This document shows positions 1 to 9,059 of a DNA stretch of 37,920 nucleotides, piece after piece. This stretch comes from an uncultured Caryophanales bacterium (GTDB taxonomy: Bacteria > Bacillota_I > Bacilli_A > RFN20 > CAG-826). Made by a program: the position numbers and the translations under genes. Below the pieces are notes generated by a model, which saw only the letters and a list, made by a program, of their open reading frames with translations, searched no databases and was not told the DNA's origin. Position 1 is the stretch's first letter. Every line of letters begins with the position of its first letter. The stretch covers positions 1 to 37,920 of the forward strand of contig CAMGZN010000002.1 of NCBI GenBank assembly GCA_946183335.1, read 5' to 3'.

Positions 1-1
1 A

Positions 2-148
2 TATATCGCTGAAAAAGAAGCACTTGATTTTGCTAGTTCTTTAACTACACCTGAAATAGATAATCCTTTATGGGGAATTCCATTTTTTGCAAAAGATAAT
101 ATCTCCACTAAGGATATACCTACTACATCAAGTAGTAACATTTTAAGA
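2..148 (+). other. Fragment resembling the N-terminal region of GatA (amidotransferase subunit A / amidase signature family)
   Basis: Translated in the same frame as the ABC gene, this stretch contains GIPFFAKDNISTKDIPTT followed by SSSNIL. That closely matches the start of the amidase signature domain of GatA (G-I-P-x-x-x-K-D-N-I-x-T-K-x-x-x-T-T-x-x-S-x-I-L), including the catalytic Lys of the Ser-cisSer-Lys triad. Such a motif has no place in an ABC ATPase. The switch to ABC sequence (RAIVNSPKLILCDEP) falls at roughly 143-150. It may be a real recombination scar or a chimeric join in the assembly. Confidence 0.7.
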
Positions 149-2482
149 GCGATTGTGAATTCCCCGAAACTAATTTTATGCGATGAACCAACTGGTGCAT
201 TAGATGAGAAAAATTCACATGAAATTATGAAAATTCTCCATCAAATTTCGGTTAATTCATTAGTTTTAGTTGTTTCGCATGACGAACAATTAGTTAAAAA
301 ATATGCAGATCAAATTATTTATATGAAGGACGGAAAAATAACGTCAAAAATTGTTAACAAAGTAGAAAAAGCCGAGCTCGCACCAATCGAAACTAGTGGC
401 CAAAAACTTAAACATGCTCAAGTCCCATTTTCTTTTAAAACTAGATATTCAATTGGAAAGATGAGATCGAAAAAGATTCGAACATTGATTTCTAACATCA
501 TGATGTCTTTGTCTCTGACTGGCATTGGTGCTTCGTTTCTACTTACAAGTTTGGTTTCCAAGCAGATTAATAAAGCCTTTAGTGACCTAACAAACGGCAA
601 TCAAATTGTGATGCGTTTAAAAAACGAATCGTTAAATCCATATGGAGATATTTTTAGCGCACCTGAAAAAGAAGTTTTGAAGATAGCTAATAAATATAAA
701 GAAGATATTAATGGTGTGGGAGTAAGTTATTTAGTTAATTTTGAGGATTTCTTTAAAGATCGTAATGAAGTTTTCTTTGTCGCTGATGGAAAACGATATT
801 TGTTAAATAACTACTCAGCTCGTAATTTTGATGAGTACAAATGGTACGATAAATCATTTCCAACCTTTCCTTATTCGGTTGATACAGATCTTGATGACGT
901 TGTTTTAGGTATGACATATGAAGAAATGTCAAACCTTTGTTATGAGTTTAAAATCCAGCGAAGTTTTAATGGTCTTGGACAATTTATTGCTAAAGCAACA
1001 TGCCAATTAAATCTTATTGTTGAGAATGATGATTGGGAATACGACGATGAGCAAATTTTTAATATAGTCGGAATCATTCAAACATCTAGTCCAATGCTGT
1101 ATCATTCCAACCATCTTTGGAACGAATATGTTTTTGAAGAACATATGCGTTTCCCAACCATTGAAGGCGGTGAACAATATGCAGTTTGGGAGATGACCAA
1201 AAACTACTATTTGGAGTCAAATTCTCCGATTGATGAGCTTCAAAACAAACTCCTTTTTGATAGTGATTATTTCAATTATGTTTTTCAAAAAACTAACCAT
1301 GAATTTAATAGTGTTTTGTGTCGTTCAACCGAGAATTGTGGTGAAAATCGACTTTATGTTTACTATTCAGATATCAACGCAATTCGTCGAAGGGACGTCT
1401 CATATTTGACTGAATTTTATCCTGGACTAAGCAACTATTATTTTACTTCTGAATATGGTTATTCGAGTTATGCATCAAACCTCTTAAATGGATTCTCGAA
1501 AAACTTCTTTGTCTCCTTAGAAAAAGAAAAACTCGATGATGCAATCGATGCCGATACTTCGCTTGGCAATCAAACCGATGTGACAATTGATCTCCCCTTT
1601 GGAATTAGCGGTGGTAATTATCTACAAAGCCTAGATGGATCAATTAAGTTTTCAACAATGTTAAGTAATTTAGTGTCTGGGAGAGGACCAAACAATAATT
1701 CGGAAATAGTTATTTCAAGTGGATTAGCTAAAAAACTTTCTAAAGAAAATGTGCTTGGTCAAAGGCTTTATTTTGCTGCAGTAAAAAGCGAATCGATTAA
1801 TATTAACAACCAAATCGAGAAGAAATACGGTTTGGGAAGCGCCGTAATCGTTGGACTTGTTAATGAAGAACAGGAATATCTTTACCATTCAAATCTTTGG
1901 ACGATTTCTTTCTTCCGAGACAAACTAGAGATTAACCCGTTCTCATTAATTCCAAACGGAGTTGTTTTCGAATTAGAAGGTAATGACGACACCAATAAAT
2001 TAATTAAGAACATTCAAACAATGTTTCCATCATACGATGTAAGTAGTCCTCAATCATCAATTCTTGATTCTGTCGGGAATGTTTTAGACTATGCGGAAAT
2101 CATTTTGTTAGTCTTTTCAATCATTTCACTAGTCATCTCATTTTTATTTCTCGGAACAATGGTTTTGCTTTCTATCAATGAGAATAAAGAGGAGATAAAA
2201 ATGTTTAATTACCTTGGAATTGGTCACGGACAAGTTCGATCAATGTTTCGAAATCAAACGCTGATTCGATGTTTAATTGCCTTTTTGATTTCTTCGATCG
2301 AACTTGTAGTTATCGAAAATGTATTAACCATAGCGTTAAACAAAAGTTTACATGTTTCAAACTTTACATTTTCGATTACTTTATGGCCACTTATAGTGGT
2401 TCTAATTTGTGCGACAATTCTTCCAATCTTGATTACACAGGCGATATTGCTTGTCGTTTCTAAAAGAAAAAAGATTGAATAG
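2..2482 (+). CDS. ABC transporter ATP-binding/permease protein (FtsX type), 5' end missing and fused in frame to a foreign-looking N-terminus
   Basis: The frame is open to the left edge. From about position 149 it encodes the second half of an ABC ATPase: Walker B with D-loop (LILCDEPTGALD) and H-loop (VSHD). Walker A and the LSGGQ signature are absent. An FtsX/MacB-like permease follows: one membrane helix soon after the ATPase, a large extracytoplasmic domain of about 500 residues, then three C-terminal helices (near 2090-2450). ATPase-permease fusions of this type export lipoproteins, peptides or drugs; the substrate here is unknown. The first 49 or so codons read as a GatA-type amidase instead (separate entry). 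A GTG at 155 could be taken as a start but lies inside the ATPase domain with no ribosome binding site, so it is not a real start. The intact gene probably began with a full ATPase. The family is clear; the 5' structure is not. Confidence 0.8.
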   Translation, partial: YIAEKEALDFASSLTTPEIDNPLWGIPFFAKDNISTKDIPTTSSSNILRAIVNSPKLILCDEPTGALDEKNSHEIMKILHQISVNSLVLVVSHDEQLVKKYADQIIYMKDGKITSKIVNKVEKAELAPIETSGQKLKHAQVPFSFKTRYSIGKMRSKKIRTLISNIMMSLSLTGIGASFLLTSLVSKQINKAFSDLTNGNQIVMRLKNESLNPYGDIFSAPEKEVLKIANKYKEDINGVGVSYLVNFEDFFKDRNEVFFVADGKRYLLNNYSARNFDEYKWYDKSFPTFPYSVDTDLDDVVLGMTYEEMSNLCYEFKIQRSFNGLGQFIAKATCQLNLIVENDDWEYDDEQIFNIVGIIQTSSPMLYHSNHLWNEYVFEEHMRFPTIEGGEQYAVWEMTKNYYLESNSPIDELQNKLLFDSDYFNYVFQKTNHEFNSVLCRSTENCGENRLYVYYSDINAIRRRDVSYLTEFYPGLSNYYFTSEYGYSSYASNLLNGFSKNFFVSLEKEKLDDAIDADTSLGNQTDVTIDLPFGISGGNYLQSLDGSIKFSTMLSNLVSGRGPNNNSEIVISSGLAKKLSKENVLGQRLYFAAVKSESININNQIEKKYGLGSAVIVGLVNEEQEYLYHSNLWTISFFRDKLEINPFSLIPNGVVFELEGNDDTNKLIKNIQTMFPSYDVSSPQSSILDSVGNVLDYAEIILLVFSIISLVISFLFLGTMVLLSINENKEEIKMFNYLGIGHGQVRSMFRNQTLIRCLIAFLISSIELVVIENVLTIALNKSLHVSNFTFSITLWPLIVVLICATILPILITQAILLVVSKRKKIE

Positions 2483-2509
2483 TAAAAGTAATTAAGTTAT
2501 TGTTATGTT

Positions 2510-4045
2510 ATGAAGAAAAGATGGTTATTGCTTCTACCGTTAGTCGCTGTAACACTCTCTGGGTGTTCTTTTCTTAAGCGATTAATTTTCGGAGACGATA
2601 CCACTTCTGAACCAATTCATTACGTTTATCCAGATCCAGTTATTCAAGCTGATATTCCAGGACGTTCGATTTATAAATCGTTCTCTTATAATTTGAAAGA
2701 TGTTTTAGAGACAACTGGTCAAAAAGTTCTTCCATCAACTGGAACACAACATCTATTGGTTGTCCCAGTTCAATTCCGTGGATCGACTTTAACTTGGACA
2801 GCATCAGATCGAACCGATATTGAAAAGTGTTTCTTTGGAGACTCAAGTATTGAAGGAGAAGTCGGTTGGGAATCAGTTAGCTCGTACTATAAGAAATCTT
2901 CCTATGGAAAGTTTATTTTGGAAGGTCAATTAACTGACACATTCATATCAAGCTATACAAAGGCTCAATTAAATGCCGAATCTCATCCGGACCGCAAGAT
3001 TGTTGACGAATTTGAAAAGAGTTCCGTCTATAACACTTTAAGAAAACAATACGACACTAATGCGGATGGATTTATTGATTCAATCGCCTTCATTTATCGT
3101 GAGAAAATTCAAGTTACAAATGATGACATGAGATGGTGGGCATTTGTTTATACAAATGATAGTACTGCGAACGTTGATAAACCTGTCGTTAATCAATACA
3201 TGTGGGCTTCCTATTATTTCTCTCAAAAAGCGAACTCCGGGAATCCTCATGGAGGAGCTTATAACCGAGATGCTCATACATACATTCACGAGTTTGGTCA
3301 TTTACTTGGATTAGACGATTACTATTCCTATTATGACAACAACTCTTATGACCCAAGCGGTGGTCAAGAAATGCACTCCCAAAACATTGGTGATGAGAAC
3401 ATTTATTCCAAACTCGCGTTAGGTTGGATTGAGCCATATTATATTAAGACTGATAGTTCAATTACTACGACACTTTATGCCTCATCTTATAGCGGACAAT
3501 CGAACGCGATTATCATTAATGATAATTGGAACGAAACTCCAATGGATGAATACCTCATTTTAGAGTACTATTCTCCAACCGTTTTAAATGAAAAAGATAG
3601 TCAACAGGATTACGCTCAAAACGCCAGAATGTTTGATGCTTCTGGTTTCAGAATGTACCACGTTGATTCTCGTCTTGTAGCTTATACTAAAACTGCAAAT
3701 CCTGCCTTTGAAAAACGTCTTGATACAATCGATCCAAATTATTACAACTTCATTGGAGCCTCTAATACTCCAAATTATCCATATTCTCGTTTAACTGACC
3801 CTTATGAAATTAACAATTTTAAATTGTTACACTTTATCCAATCTGGTGGAATAAACACTTTCAAACATGGTGATAAAGCTTCAACCGCTGACCTCTTTAT
3901 GGAGGGTGCAACATTTGAAGCAAGTTCAGCGTTCTTCACTTATGGAACAAAGTTCAACGCTGGAAACGAAGTTGGTTATCGTATTTCCTTTGGAAAATGT
4001 GATGCGGAAAACATGTGTGGAACTGTCACAATAACAAAGATTTAG
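2510..4045 (+). CDS. Secreted zinc metalloprotease lipoprotein, M6 (immune inhibitor A-like) family
   Basis: A 511-residue protein with a lipoprotein signal peptide: MKKR, hydrophobic core, lipobox LSGC with Cys19. The zinc site is HEFGHLLGLDD at residues 260-270, matching HExxHxxGxxD of M6 peptidases. An EF-hand-like DTNADGFID at 182-190 precedes it, as is usual in M6 proteins and probably binds calcium. The protein is expected to sit on the outer face of the membrane and cleave host or environmental proteins; the substrate is unknown. The gene starts 27 bases after the ABC transporter gene, with no clear Shine-Dalgarno, so coupling to that gene is possible. Confidence 0.85.
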   Translation: MKKRWLLLLPLVAVTLSGCSFLKRLIFGDDTTSEPIHYVYPDPVIQADIPGRSIYKSFSYNLKDVLETTGQKVLPSTGTQHLLVVPVQFRGSTLTWTASDRTDIEKCFFGDSSIEGEVGWESVSSYYKKSSYGKFILEGQLTDTFISSYTKAQLNAESHPDRKIVDEFEKSSVYNTLRKQYDTNADGFIDSIAFIYREKIQVTNDDMRWWAFVYTNDSTANVDKPVVNQYMWASYYFSQKANSGNPHGGAYNRDAHTYIHEFGHLLGLDDYYSYYDNNSYDPSGGQEMHSQNIGDENIYSKLALGWIEPYYIKTDSSITTTLYASSYSGQSNAIIINDNWNETPMDEYLILEYYSPTVLNEKDSQQDYAQNARMFDASGFRMYHVDSRLVAYTKTANPAFEKRLDTIDPNYYNFIGASNTPNYPYSRLTDPYEINNFKLLHFIQSGGINTFKHGDKASTADLFMEGATFEASSAFFTYGTKFNAGNEVGYRISFGKCDAENMCGTVTITKI

Positions 4046-4064
4046 ATAAAAAAGGAGACTGGCT

Positions 4065-4268
4065 ATGAAAGGAAAAGTCATGCGATTCAACGCCAAAAGA
4101 GGATTTGGCTTCATTCGTCTTGATGACTCTAACGAAGACATCTTCTTCTACTATAGCGCCATCGAAATGGAAGGCTTCAAAACCGTGAAGGTGAACCAAG
4201 AAGTTGAAGTAGAAGTTGAGAAGTCTGAAAAAGGTTTAAGAGCCACAAAAGTTATTCCTCTTAAATAA
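4065..4268 (+). CDS. Cold-shock-domain protein (CspA family)
   Basis: A 67-residue single cold-shock domain, the usual family length. It binds single-stranded RNA/DNA and acts as an RNA chaperone. The start KGKVMRFNAKRGFGFI fits the family, with RNP1 as RGFGFI. RNP2 is IFFYYS rather than the usual VFVHFS, so the His is replaced by Tyr while aromatic residues are kept. The gene has a strong ribosome binding site (AAAGGAGA, 8 bases before ATG) and is followed by an intrinsic terminator. It lies 19 bases after the M6 protease gene. Confidence 0.93.
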   Translation: MKGKVMRFNAKRGFGFIRLDDSNEDIFFYYSAIEMEGFKTVKVNQEVEVEVEKSEKGLRATKVIPLK

Positions 4269-4321
4269 GTCTCTTTTCTAAAAGAAAAGGAAGGAACAAA
4301 ATCCTTTCATTGTCCTTCCAA

Positions 4322-4349
4322 AAAAAGCCTATTTTTAGGCTTTTTATTT
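4322..4349 (+). terminator. Intrinsic terminator after the cold-shock gene
   Basis: Arms AAAAAGCCTA and TAGGCTTTTT around a TTTT loop, followed by a T-rich tail. The stem is flanked by A-run and T-run, so it may work in both directions. Confidence 0.85.
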
Positions 4350-4380
4350 ACTTATTTAAACGTCTTATATAAAATATAAT
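4347..4380 (+). promoter_or_regulatory. Probable promoter of ychF-ispF
   Basis: TTTACT at 4347-4352 and TAAAAT at 4370-4375 are separated by 17 bases. An overlapping TATAAT lies at 4375-4380. Either -10 places the start of transcription a short distance before the ychF ATG. The region is AT-rich, so the exact boxes are uncertain. Confidence 0.45.
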
Positions 4381-4398
4381 CCGGAAATCAGGTAGATT

Positions 4399-5505
4399 AT
4401 GTCACTTAAAGCAGGTATTGTCGGACTCCCAAATGTTGGAAAATCAACACTTTTTAATGCGATTACAAATTCACATGTTGAAGCCGCGAACTATCCATTC
4501 GCGACGATTAATCCAAATACTGGGGTCGTCAACGTTCCAGATGAACGCTTAACATTCTTAACAAATTTATTTCAACCAAAACGAAGTATTCCAGCAACGT
4601 TTGAATTCTATGATATTGCGGGACTAGTTCGTGGAGCATCAAAAGGCGAAGGGCTTGGAAACCAATTCCTCGGTCACATTCGAGAATGTGACGCCATTGT
4701 GGAAGTTGTCCGCTGTTTTGATTCGAATGAAATTATTCACGTGGAGGAAAGCGTTGATCCAAAACGTGATATTGAGACAATTAACCTTGAACTAGCGATG
4801 GCTGATTTAGCCACGGTTCAAAAACGTTTAGCGGCAGTGGAGACGAAAGCAAGAATCTCGAAAGACAAAGAACTCGTTCATGAAGTTGATGTCTTAAAGA
4901 AGATTCTTCCATTCTTGGAGAATGGTGAACCAGCACGTAAAACTCCATTAAGTGACGATGACCGCTTATTCGCGACGAAACAATACCAGTTATTAACTTT
5001 AAAACCAATTATTTACGTCGCGAATGTTTCGGATAGCGACTATGCAGACATTGAATCCTGCAAGTACTATCACGTTGTGAAAGAAATCGCGGAAAGTGAG
5101 CACGCCCAAGTTATTCCAATTTCTTGTGAAATTGAATACGAACTCTCCTCTCTTCCAAAGGAAGAAAGAATGGAGTTCTTACAAACATTGGGCGCGTCTG
5201 AATCTGGTTTAGACAAGGTGACAAAAGCCGTTTATAAGTTGTTAAACTTATCAACGTTCTTTACCTGTGGCGCGGACGAATGTCGTGCCTGGACATTTAC
5301 AAACGGCATGCTTGCTCCTCAATGTGCGGGAATTATTCACTCGGACTTTGAGAAAGGTTTTATTAAAGCTGAGATTTATTCTTTTGAAGATCTTGTCACT
5401 TATAAGTCAGAGCTCGCACTTAAAGAAGCAGGTAAATTAAGAATGGAAGGAAAAACATATGTCATGCAAGATGGCGACTGTGTTTTCTTCCGATTCAATG
5501 TGTAA
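4399..5505 (+). CDS. ychF: Redox-regulated ATPase YchF (Obg-family NTPase)
   Basis: A 368-residue protein, the typical YchF length. The P-loop GLPNVGKST is at residues 9-17, followed by the switch segment DIAGLVRGASKGEGLGNQFL. The base-recognition motif is NVSD in place of the GTPase NKxD, as expected for the ATP-preferring YchF group. The C-terminus is a TGS domain ending in DGDCVFFRFNV. YchF binds ribosomes and is linked to translation and stress responses. It is followed 12 bases later by ispF, which has its own ribosome binding site. Confidence 0.97.
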   Translation: MSLKAGIVGLPNVGKSTLFNAITNSHVEAANYPFATINPNTGVVNVPDERLTFLTNLFQPKRSIPATFEFYDIAGLVRGASKGEGLGNQFLGHIRECDAIVEVVRCFDSNEIIHVEESVDPKRDIETINLELAMADLATVQKRLAAVETKARISKDKELVHEVDVLKKILPFLENGEPARKTPLSDDDRLFATKQYQLLTLKPIIYVANVSDSDYADIESCKYYHVVKEIAESEHAQVIPISCEIEYELSSLPKEERMEFLQTLGASESGLDKVTKAVYKLLNLSTFFTCGADECRAWTFTNGMLAPQCAGIIHSDFEKGFIKAEIYSFEDLVTYKSELALKEAGKLRMEGKTYVMQDGDCVFFRFNV

Positions 5506-5517
5506 GGAGGATAAGCA

Positions 5518-5991
5518 ATGTATCGAATTGGTTTTAGTGAAGATATCCATCCAGTGAAGAAGGGAAGAAAACTCTTTTTAGGTGGTGTGGAAATTCCTGG
5601 TGCCGATGGACTTGATGGCCATAGCGATGCAGACGTGATTCTCCACGCTGTGTGCGAATCAATCCTTGGTGCTTTAGCACTCGGTGATCTTGGAAAACAT
5701 TTCCCAGATACCGATCCTAAATACAAAGACATTTCTAGTGTTGTTCTATTAGAACACGTCTATTCTTTAATGAAAAAGGAAGGGGCAAAAATTGGTAACA
5801 TCGACATTCAAGTTGCCTGTGCTAAACCAAAACTTGCACCTTATCTACCAAAGATGAGAAAACTTATTTCTCAAAAACTTCATACTCGTTTAAATAACGT
5901 GTCCATCAAAGCAATGAGCTTCAACAAAGTTGGCCCAATTGGCGAAGGAAAAGCCATCAAGGCCCAAGCCATTGTTTTGTTAGATAAATAA
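5518..5991 (+). CDS. ispF: 2-C-methyl-D-erythritol 2,4-cyclodiphosphate synthase
   Basis: A 157-residue protein of normal IspF length. It converts CDP-ME 2-phosphate to ME-2,4-cyclodiphosphate in the MEP isoprenoid pathway. Visible motifs: the metal site SEDIHPV (Asp and His near the N-terminus), DGLDGHSDADVILHAVCES (second metal His), the DTDPKYK loop, and C-terminal KAMSFNKVGPIGEGKAIKAQA. An AAGGAGG ribosome binding site precedes the ATG. It pairs with ispD at 15.5-16.1 kb; the two are not adjacent here, unlike in many bacteria. Confidence 0.96.
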   Translation: MYRIGFSEDIHPVKKGRKLFLGGVEIPGADGLDGHSDADVILHAVCESILGALALGDLGKHFPDTDPKYKDISSVVLLEHVYSLMKKEGAKIGNIDIQVACAKPKLAPYLPKMRKLISQKLHTRLNNVSIKAMSFNKVGPIGEGKAIKAQAIVLLDK

Positions 5992-5998
5992 TTTATTC

Positions 5999-6027
5999 TT
6001 GTGTATTTAAAATACAACAAGTATAAT
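5999..6027 (+). promoter_or_regulatory. Promoter of argS
   Basis: TTGTGT at 5999-6004, a 17-base spacer, and a perfect TATAAT at 6022-6027. Transcription should start about 6034, only some seven bases before the argS ATG, leaving no room for a Shine-Dalgarno sequence. Confidence 0.7.
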
Positions 6028-6040
6028 AACGCCTTAAAAA

Positions 6041-7669
6041 ATGATGAATATTGAACAAAACTTAAAACAAAAAATCGTCTCTGCAGCTAGTGAACTAGGT
6101 GTTGTTTTAACACCGGAAGAAGTGATCATTGAGAAATCAAAAGCAGTTGAACATGGAGATTATGCAACTAATGTTGCATTGAAGAATGCCAACAAGGTCG
6201 GTATGAATCCACGTCAATTTGCGGAGAAGATGATCGAAGCGCTTGATAAAGAAGGAATCGACAAAATCGAAATTGCCGGTCCTGGCTTTATTAATTTCTT
6301 TATGAAATCTGATGCGATTAACGCTGTTGTAAAGAAAATTATTGCTGAAGGGGATAACTATGGTCGTGGAGAAAAGAAGAATTTCAAGATTAACGTGGAG
6401 TTCGTTTCTGCTAACCCAACTGGTGATCTCCATTTAGGACACGCTCGATGTGCCGCAGTGGGTGATTCGATTTGCCGAATCTATGAATTTGCTGGTTATG
6501 ATGTAACTCGTGAATTCTATGTCAACAATGCTGGTAACCAAATTGCGACCTTAGGCAAATCTTTAGACATCCGTTTGCGTCAATTCAAAGGTGAGAAAGT
6601 GGAGATGCCAGAAGACTCCTATCACGCTCACGATATTATTGATATCGCTAAGCAATTTGATAAGGATTTTGCTGGAAAATATGACACTTCTGCTGGTGAT
6701 TATTTACAAAACCTCACTCAATACGGAATGAAAAAAGAGCTCGAGAAAATCGAGAATGATTTAGCTTTGTTTAGAACCAAATTTGATATTTATTCTTTTG
6801 AAACTGATGTCCGCAAAGATAACAATGTCCAAAAGGTTTTAGAATCTAAATTTGCGAAATATTCATATCAACAAGATGGCGCAACGTTCTTAAGAACTAC
6901 TGACTTCCTTGATGACAAAGATCGCGCGGTGGTGAAATCAGATGGTAGCTACACCTATTTCATGCCAGATATTTGTTATCACTTAATCAAACTCTCCCGT
7001 GGTTATGATTTACTTGTTGATGTCCTTGGAGCTGACCATTACGGTTATATTAACCGTATGAAGTCTGCATTAATGATGCAAGGCTACTCGAAGGAAACAT
7101 TAGAAGTCGAACTTGTCCAAATTGTTCGTTTAATTAAAGATGGTCAAGAAGTGAAGATGTCTAAGCGTACTGGCGCAGGTATTTCTTTGCGCGAGCTATG
7201 TGAAGACGTCGGAGTTGATGCTGCACGTTACTTCTTTGTGTCTCGTGCTGCTTCTTCTCATCTCGACTTTGACCTCAATTTAGCTCTCGAACAATCTTCA
7301 TCAAACCCTGTCTATTATGCGCAATACGCTCATGCTCGTTTAAGCAAAGTGCTTGAACTCGCGAAAGACATTGAAGTTGATGAAAGCGCCGCAAAACTTG
7401 GACAAAAACAAGAAATGGACCTTTTGAAAACTTTAATTGAGTTTCCAAAAACCATTGAAAATGCCGCCAAAAATCGGGGCCCTCATATAATAACAACGTA
7501 CATTCAGGATTTAGCCAGCAAAATCCATGCATTCTATACTGAATGTCGTGTTATAGATCGTGAACACTTAGATGTTACAGCGTCACGTTTAGCACTTGCA
7601 AAAGCAAGTCGCATTGTGATGAAAAATGCTTTGAATGTCATCGGAGTTAGCGCTCCTGATGTAATGTAG
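6041..7669 (+). CDS. argS: Arginyl-tRNA synthetase
   Basis: A 542-residue class I aminoacyl-tRNA synthetase that charges tRNA-Arg. It has the ArgS N-terminal domain, the HIGH motif as HLGH (131-134) within SANPTGDLHLGHARCAAVG, the KMSKS motif as KMSKR (372-376), and the C-terminal anticodon-binding DALR domain. It is slightly shorter than the usual 550-570 residues. Two ATG codons occur in tandem at 6041 and 6044. Neither has a Shine-Dalgarno, and a strong promoter lies just upstream, so the mRNA may be nearly leaderless. Confidence 0.97.
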   Translation: MMNIEQNLKQKIVSAASELGVVLTPEEVIIEKSKAVEHGDYATNVALKNANKVGMNPRQFAEKMIEALDKEGIDKIEIAGPGFINFFMKSDAINAVVKKIIAEGDNYGRGEKKNFKINVEFVSANPTGDLHLGHARCAAVGDSICRIYEFAGYDVTREFYVNNAGNQIATLGKSLDIRLRQFKGEKVEMPEDSYHAHDIIDIAKQFDKDFAGKYDTSAGDYLQNLTQYGMKKELEKIENDLALFRTKFDIYSFETDVRKDNNVQKVLESKFAKYSYQQDGATFLRTTDFLDDKDRAVVKSDGSYTYFMPDICYHLIKLSRGYDLLVDVLGADHYGYINRMKSALMMQGYSKETLEVELVQIVRLIKDGQEVKMSKRTGAGISLRELCEDVGVDAARYFFVSRAASSHLDFDLNLALEQSSSNPVYYAQYAHARLSKVLELAKDIEVDESAAKLGQKQEMDLLKTLIEFPKTIENAAKNRGPHIITTYIQDLASKIHAFYTECRVIDREHLDVTASRLALAKASRIVMKNALNVIGVSAPDVM

Positions 7670-7688
7670 TTAGAAAGAAGGATTTTTT

Positions 7689-8099
7689 ATGTCAAACAAA
7701 TCACTTATTGATTACGCTTACGAAGTTCTTGAAACTTCCAAAGAACCAGTTGGTTTTAAATCCCTTTTTGATAAAGCCTTAGCTTTATCTGGATTAGAAC
7801 TTTCTGAAAGTGAAATTCGCCACAAAATGAGTAATTTATATACTCAACTTTCTTTAGATGGCCGTTTCATCATTCTTACCGACAATAATTGGGATTTAAG
7901 ATCCCGTCATGTCTATGCTCAAGCACACATTGATATCGATGATGCTTATAGCGATGATGAAGGCGAAGAATACGACGCCGAAGAAGCCGAGCTTCTCCGT
8001 GAAGAACTTGGCGAAGAAGATGAAAAAGAAGAACCAGAATCTGATGATTTAGATTTTGATCATGTTAAGAGCGGCTCCGATGCCGAGGAAGGCTTTTAA
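7689..8099 (+). CDS. rpoE: DNA-directed RNA polymerase delta subunit
   Basis: A 136-residue protein with the RpoE delta layout: an N-terminal HARE-HTH winged-helix domain (residues 1-75, SLIDYAYEVL through GRFIILTDNNWDLR), then a disordered, very acidic tail rich in Asp and Glu. Delta raises RNA polymerase specificity and recycling in low-GC Gram-positive bacteria. An AAGGA ribosome binding site precedes the ATG. The TAA stop overlaps the nrnA start as TAATG, so the two are translationally coupled. Confidence 0.95.
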   Translation: MSNKSLIDYAYEVLETSKEPVGFKSLFDKALALSGLELSESEIRHKMSNLYTQLSLDGRFIILTDNNWDLRSRHVYAQAHIDIDDAYSDDEGEEYDAEEAELLREELGEEDEKEEPESDDLDFDHVKSGSDAEEGF

Positions 8100-9058
8100 T
8101 GGGTCGCCCATATTCCAAGATCCTCAAATTAATTAAGCAATTCGACGTGATTACCATCTATGGTCACGTCAATCCAGATTGCGATTCTTTTGGTAGTGAA
8201 CTTGCCCTGCGTGAACTGCTTAGACTCAACTTCCCAAAGAAGAAAGTCTACGCCCTCGGATATGGACTCGAACATTTATACAAACGTTTAACAACGTATG
8301 ATGAAGTCGATGATAAAACAATTGAACAAAGTTTAGCAATTATCTGCGACTGTTCAGAAATCTCTCGCATTCCTGATCAACGCATTACAACCGCGAAACA
8401 AATTGTGAAAATTGATCACCATATTGAATCCTTACCATTTATTGGTGAGAAATGGGTTGACACTGGTTCAATTGCCTGCTGTCAAATGATTGCCCAAATG
8501 GCGTTTGAACAAAAATGGAAAATGAATACTCTTATCGCGGAACTCCTCTATCTAGGAATCTGCACTGACTCTGGTCGTTTCCGCTATGCGCCAACAAATG
8601 ATAAGACTCATGAAATTGTCGCAAAACTCTATCGTTTAGGTATTAATCCAAAAACAATTTTTGATATTCTTTATCTCTCAGATGAAGCTTATGTCAAATA
8701 TCAAGCTTTGCTTGTTTCCAAATTTAAACGTACTGAACACAATGTCATTTATTGTTTCGCCGACGTGAATGATTACAAGCAATTCGGTCTTGAATTTGAT
8801 CAAATTAGTAAGAACGTGAACGTCATCGGAAATATTAAAGGATGTCCAATCTGGTGTTTGTTCACCAGAAAAGAAGACGGAACAATTCGCATTGAATTCC
8901 GAAGTAATGGACCAGACATCCAAAAGATTGCTGCGAAGTACGGTGGCGGTGGACACCGCTGCGCTGCTGGTGCTCGACTTGAGAACCAGAAAGACTTCAA
9001 GCTCTCGATGCAAATTGTTAACGACCTTGATGAGGTCGCTAAAGAAGCGAGCAAATAA
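8099..9058 (+). CDS. nrnA: DHH/DHHA1 phosphoesterase, NrnA-like (nanoRNase / pAp phosphatase)
   Basis: A 319-residue protein with the DHH motifs in order: HVNPDCDSFGSELAL (D-x-D), a central Asp motif, DHH at IDHHIES, and the C-terminal DHHA1 glycine loop GGGGHRCAAGARL. NrnA proteins degrade 2-5 nt RNAs and dephosphorylate 3'-phosphoadenosine 5'-phosphate (pAp). The first motif reads PDCDS rather than the common PDGDS. It overlaps rpoE by one base. The next gene, cysQ, begins two bases after its stop and encodes another likely pAp phosphatase. Confidence 0.9.
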   Translation: MGRPYSKILKLIKQFDVITIYGHVNPDCDSFGSELALRELLRLNFPKKKVYALGYGLEHLYKRLTTYDEVDDKTIEQSLAIICDCSEISRIPDQRITTAKQIVKIDHHIESLPFIGEKWVDTGSIACCQMIAQMAFEQKWKMNTLIAELLYLGICTDSGRFRYAPTNDKTHEIVAKLYRLGINPKTIFDILYLSDEAYVKYQALLVSKFKRTEHNVIYCFADVNDYKQFGLEFDQISKNVNVIGNIKGCPIWCLFTRKEDGTIRIEFRSNGPDIQKIAAKYGGGGHRCAAGARLENQKDFKLSMQIVNDLDEVAKEASK

Positions 9059-9059
9059 A

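Noticed and set aside
8892..9059. Upstream extension of the cysQ frame
   Set aside because: It overlaps the nrnA coding region, has no family similarity, and the ATG at 9060 begins the conserved domain.
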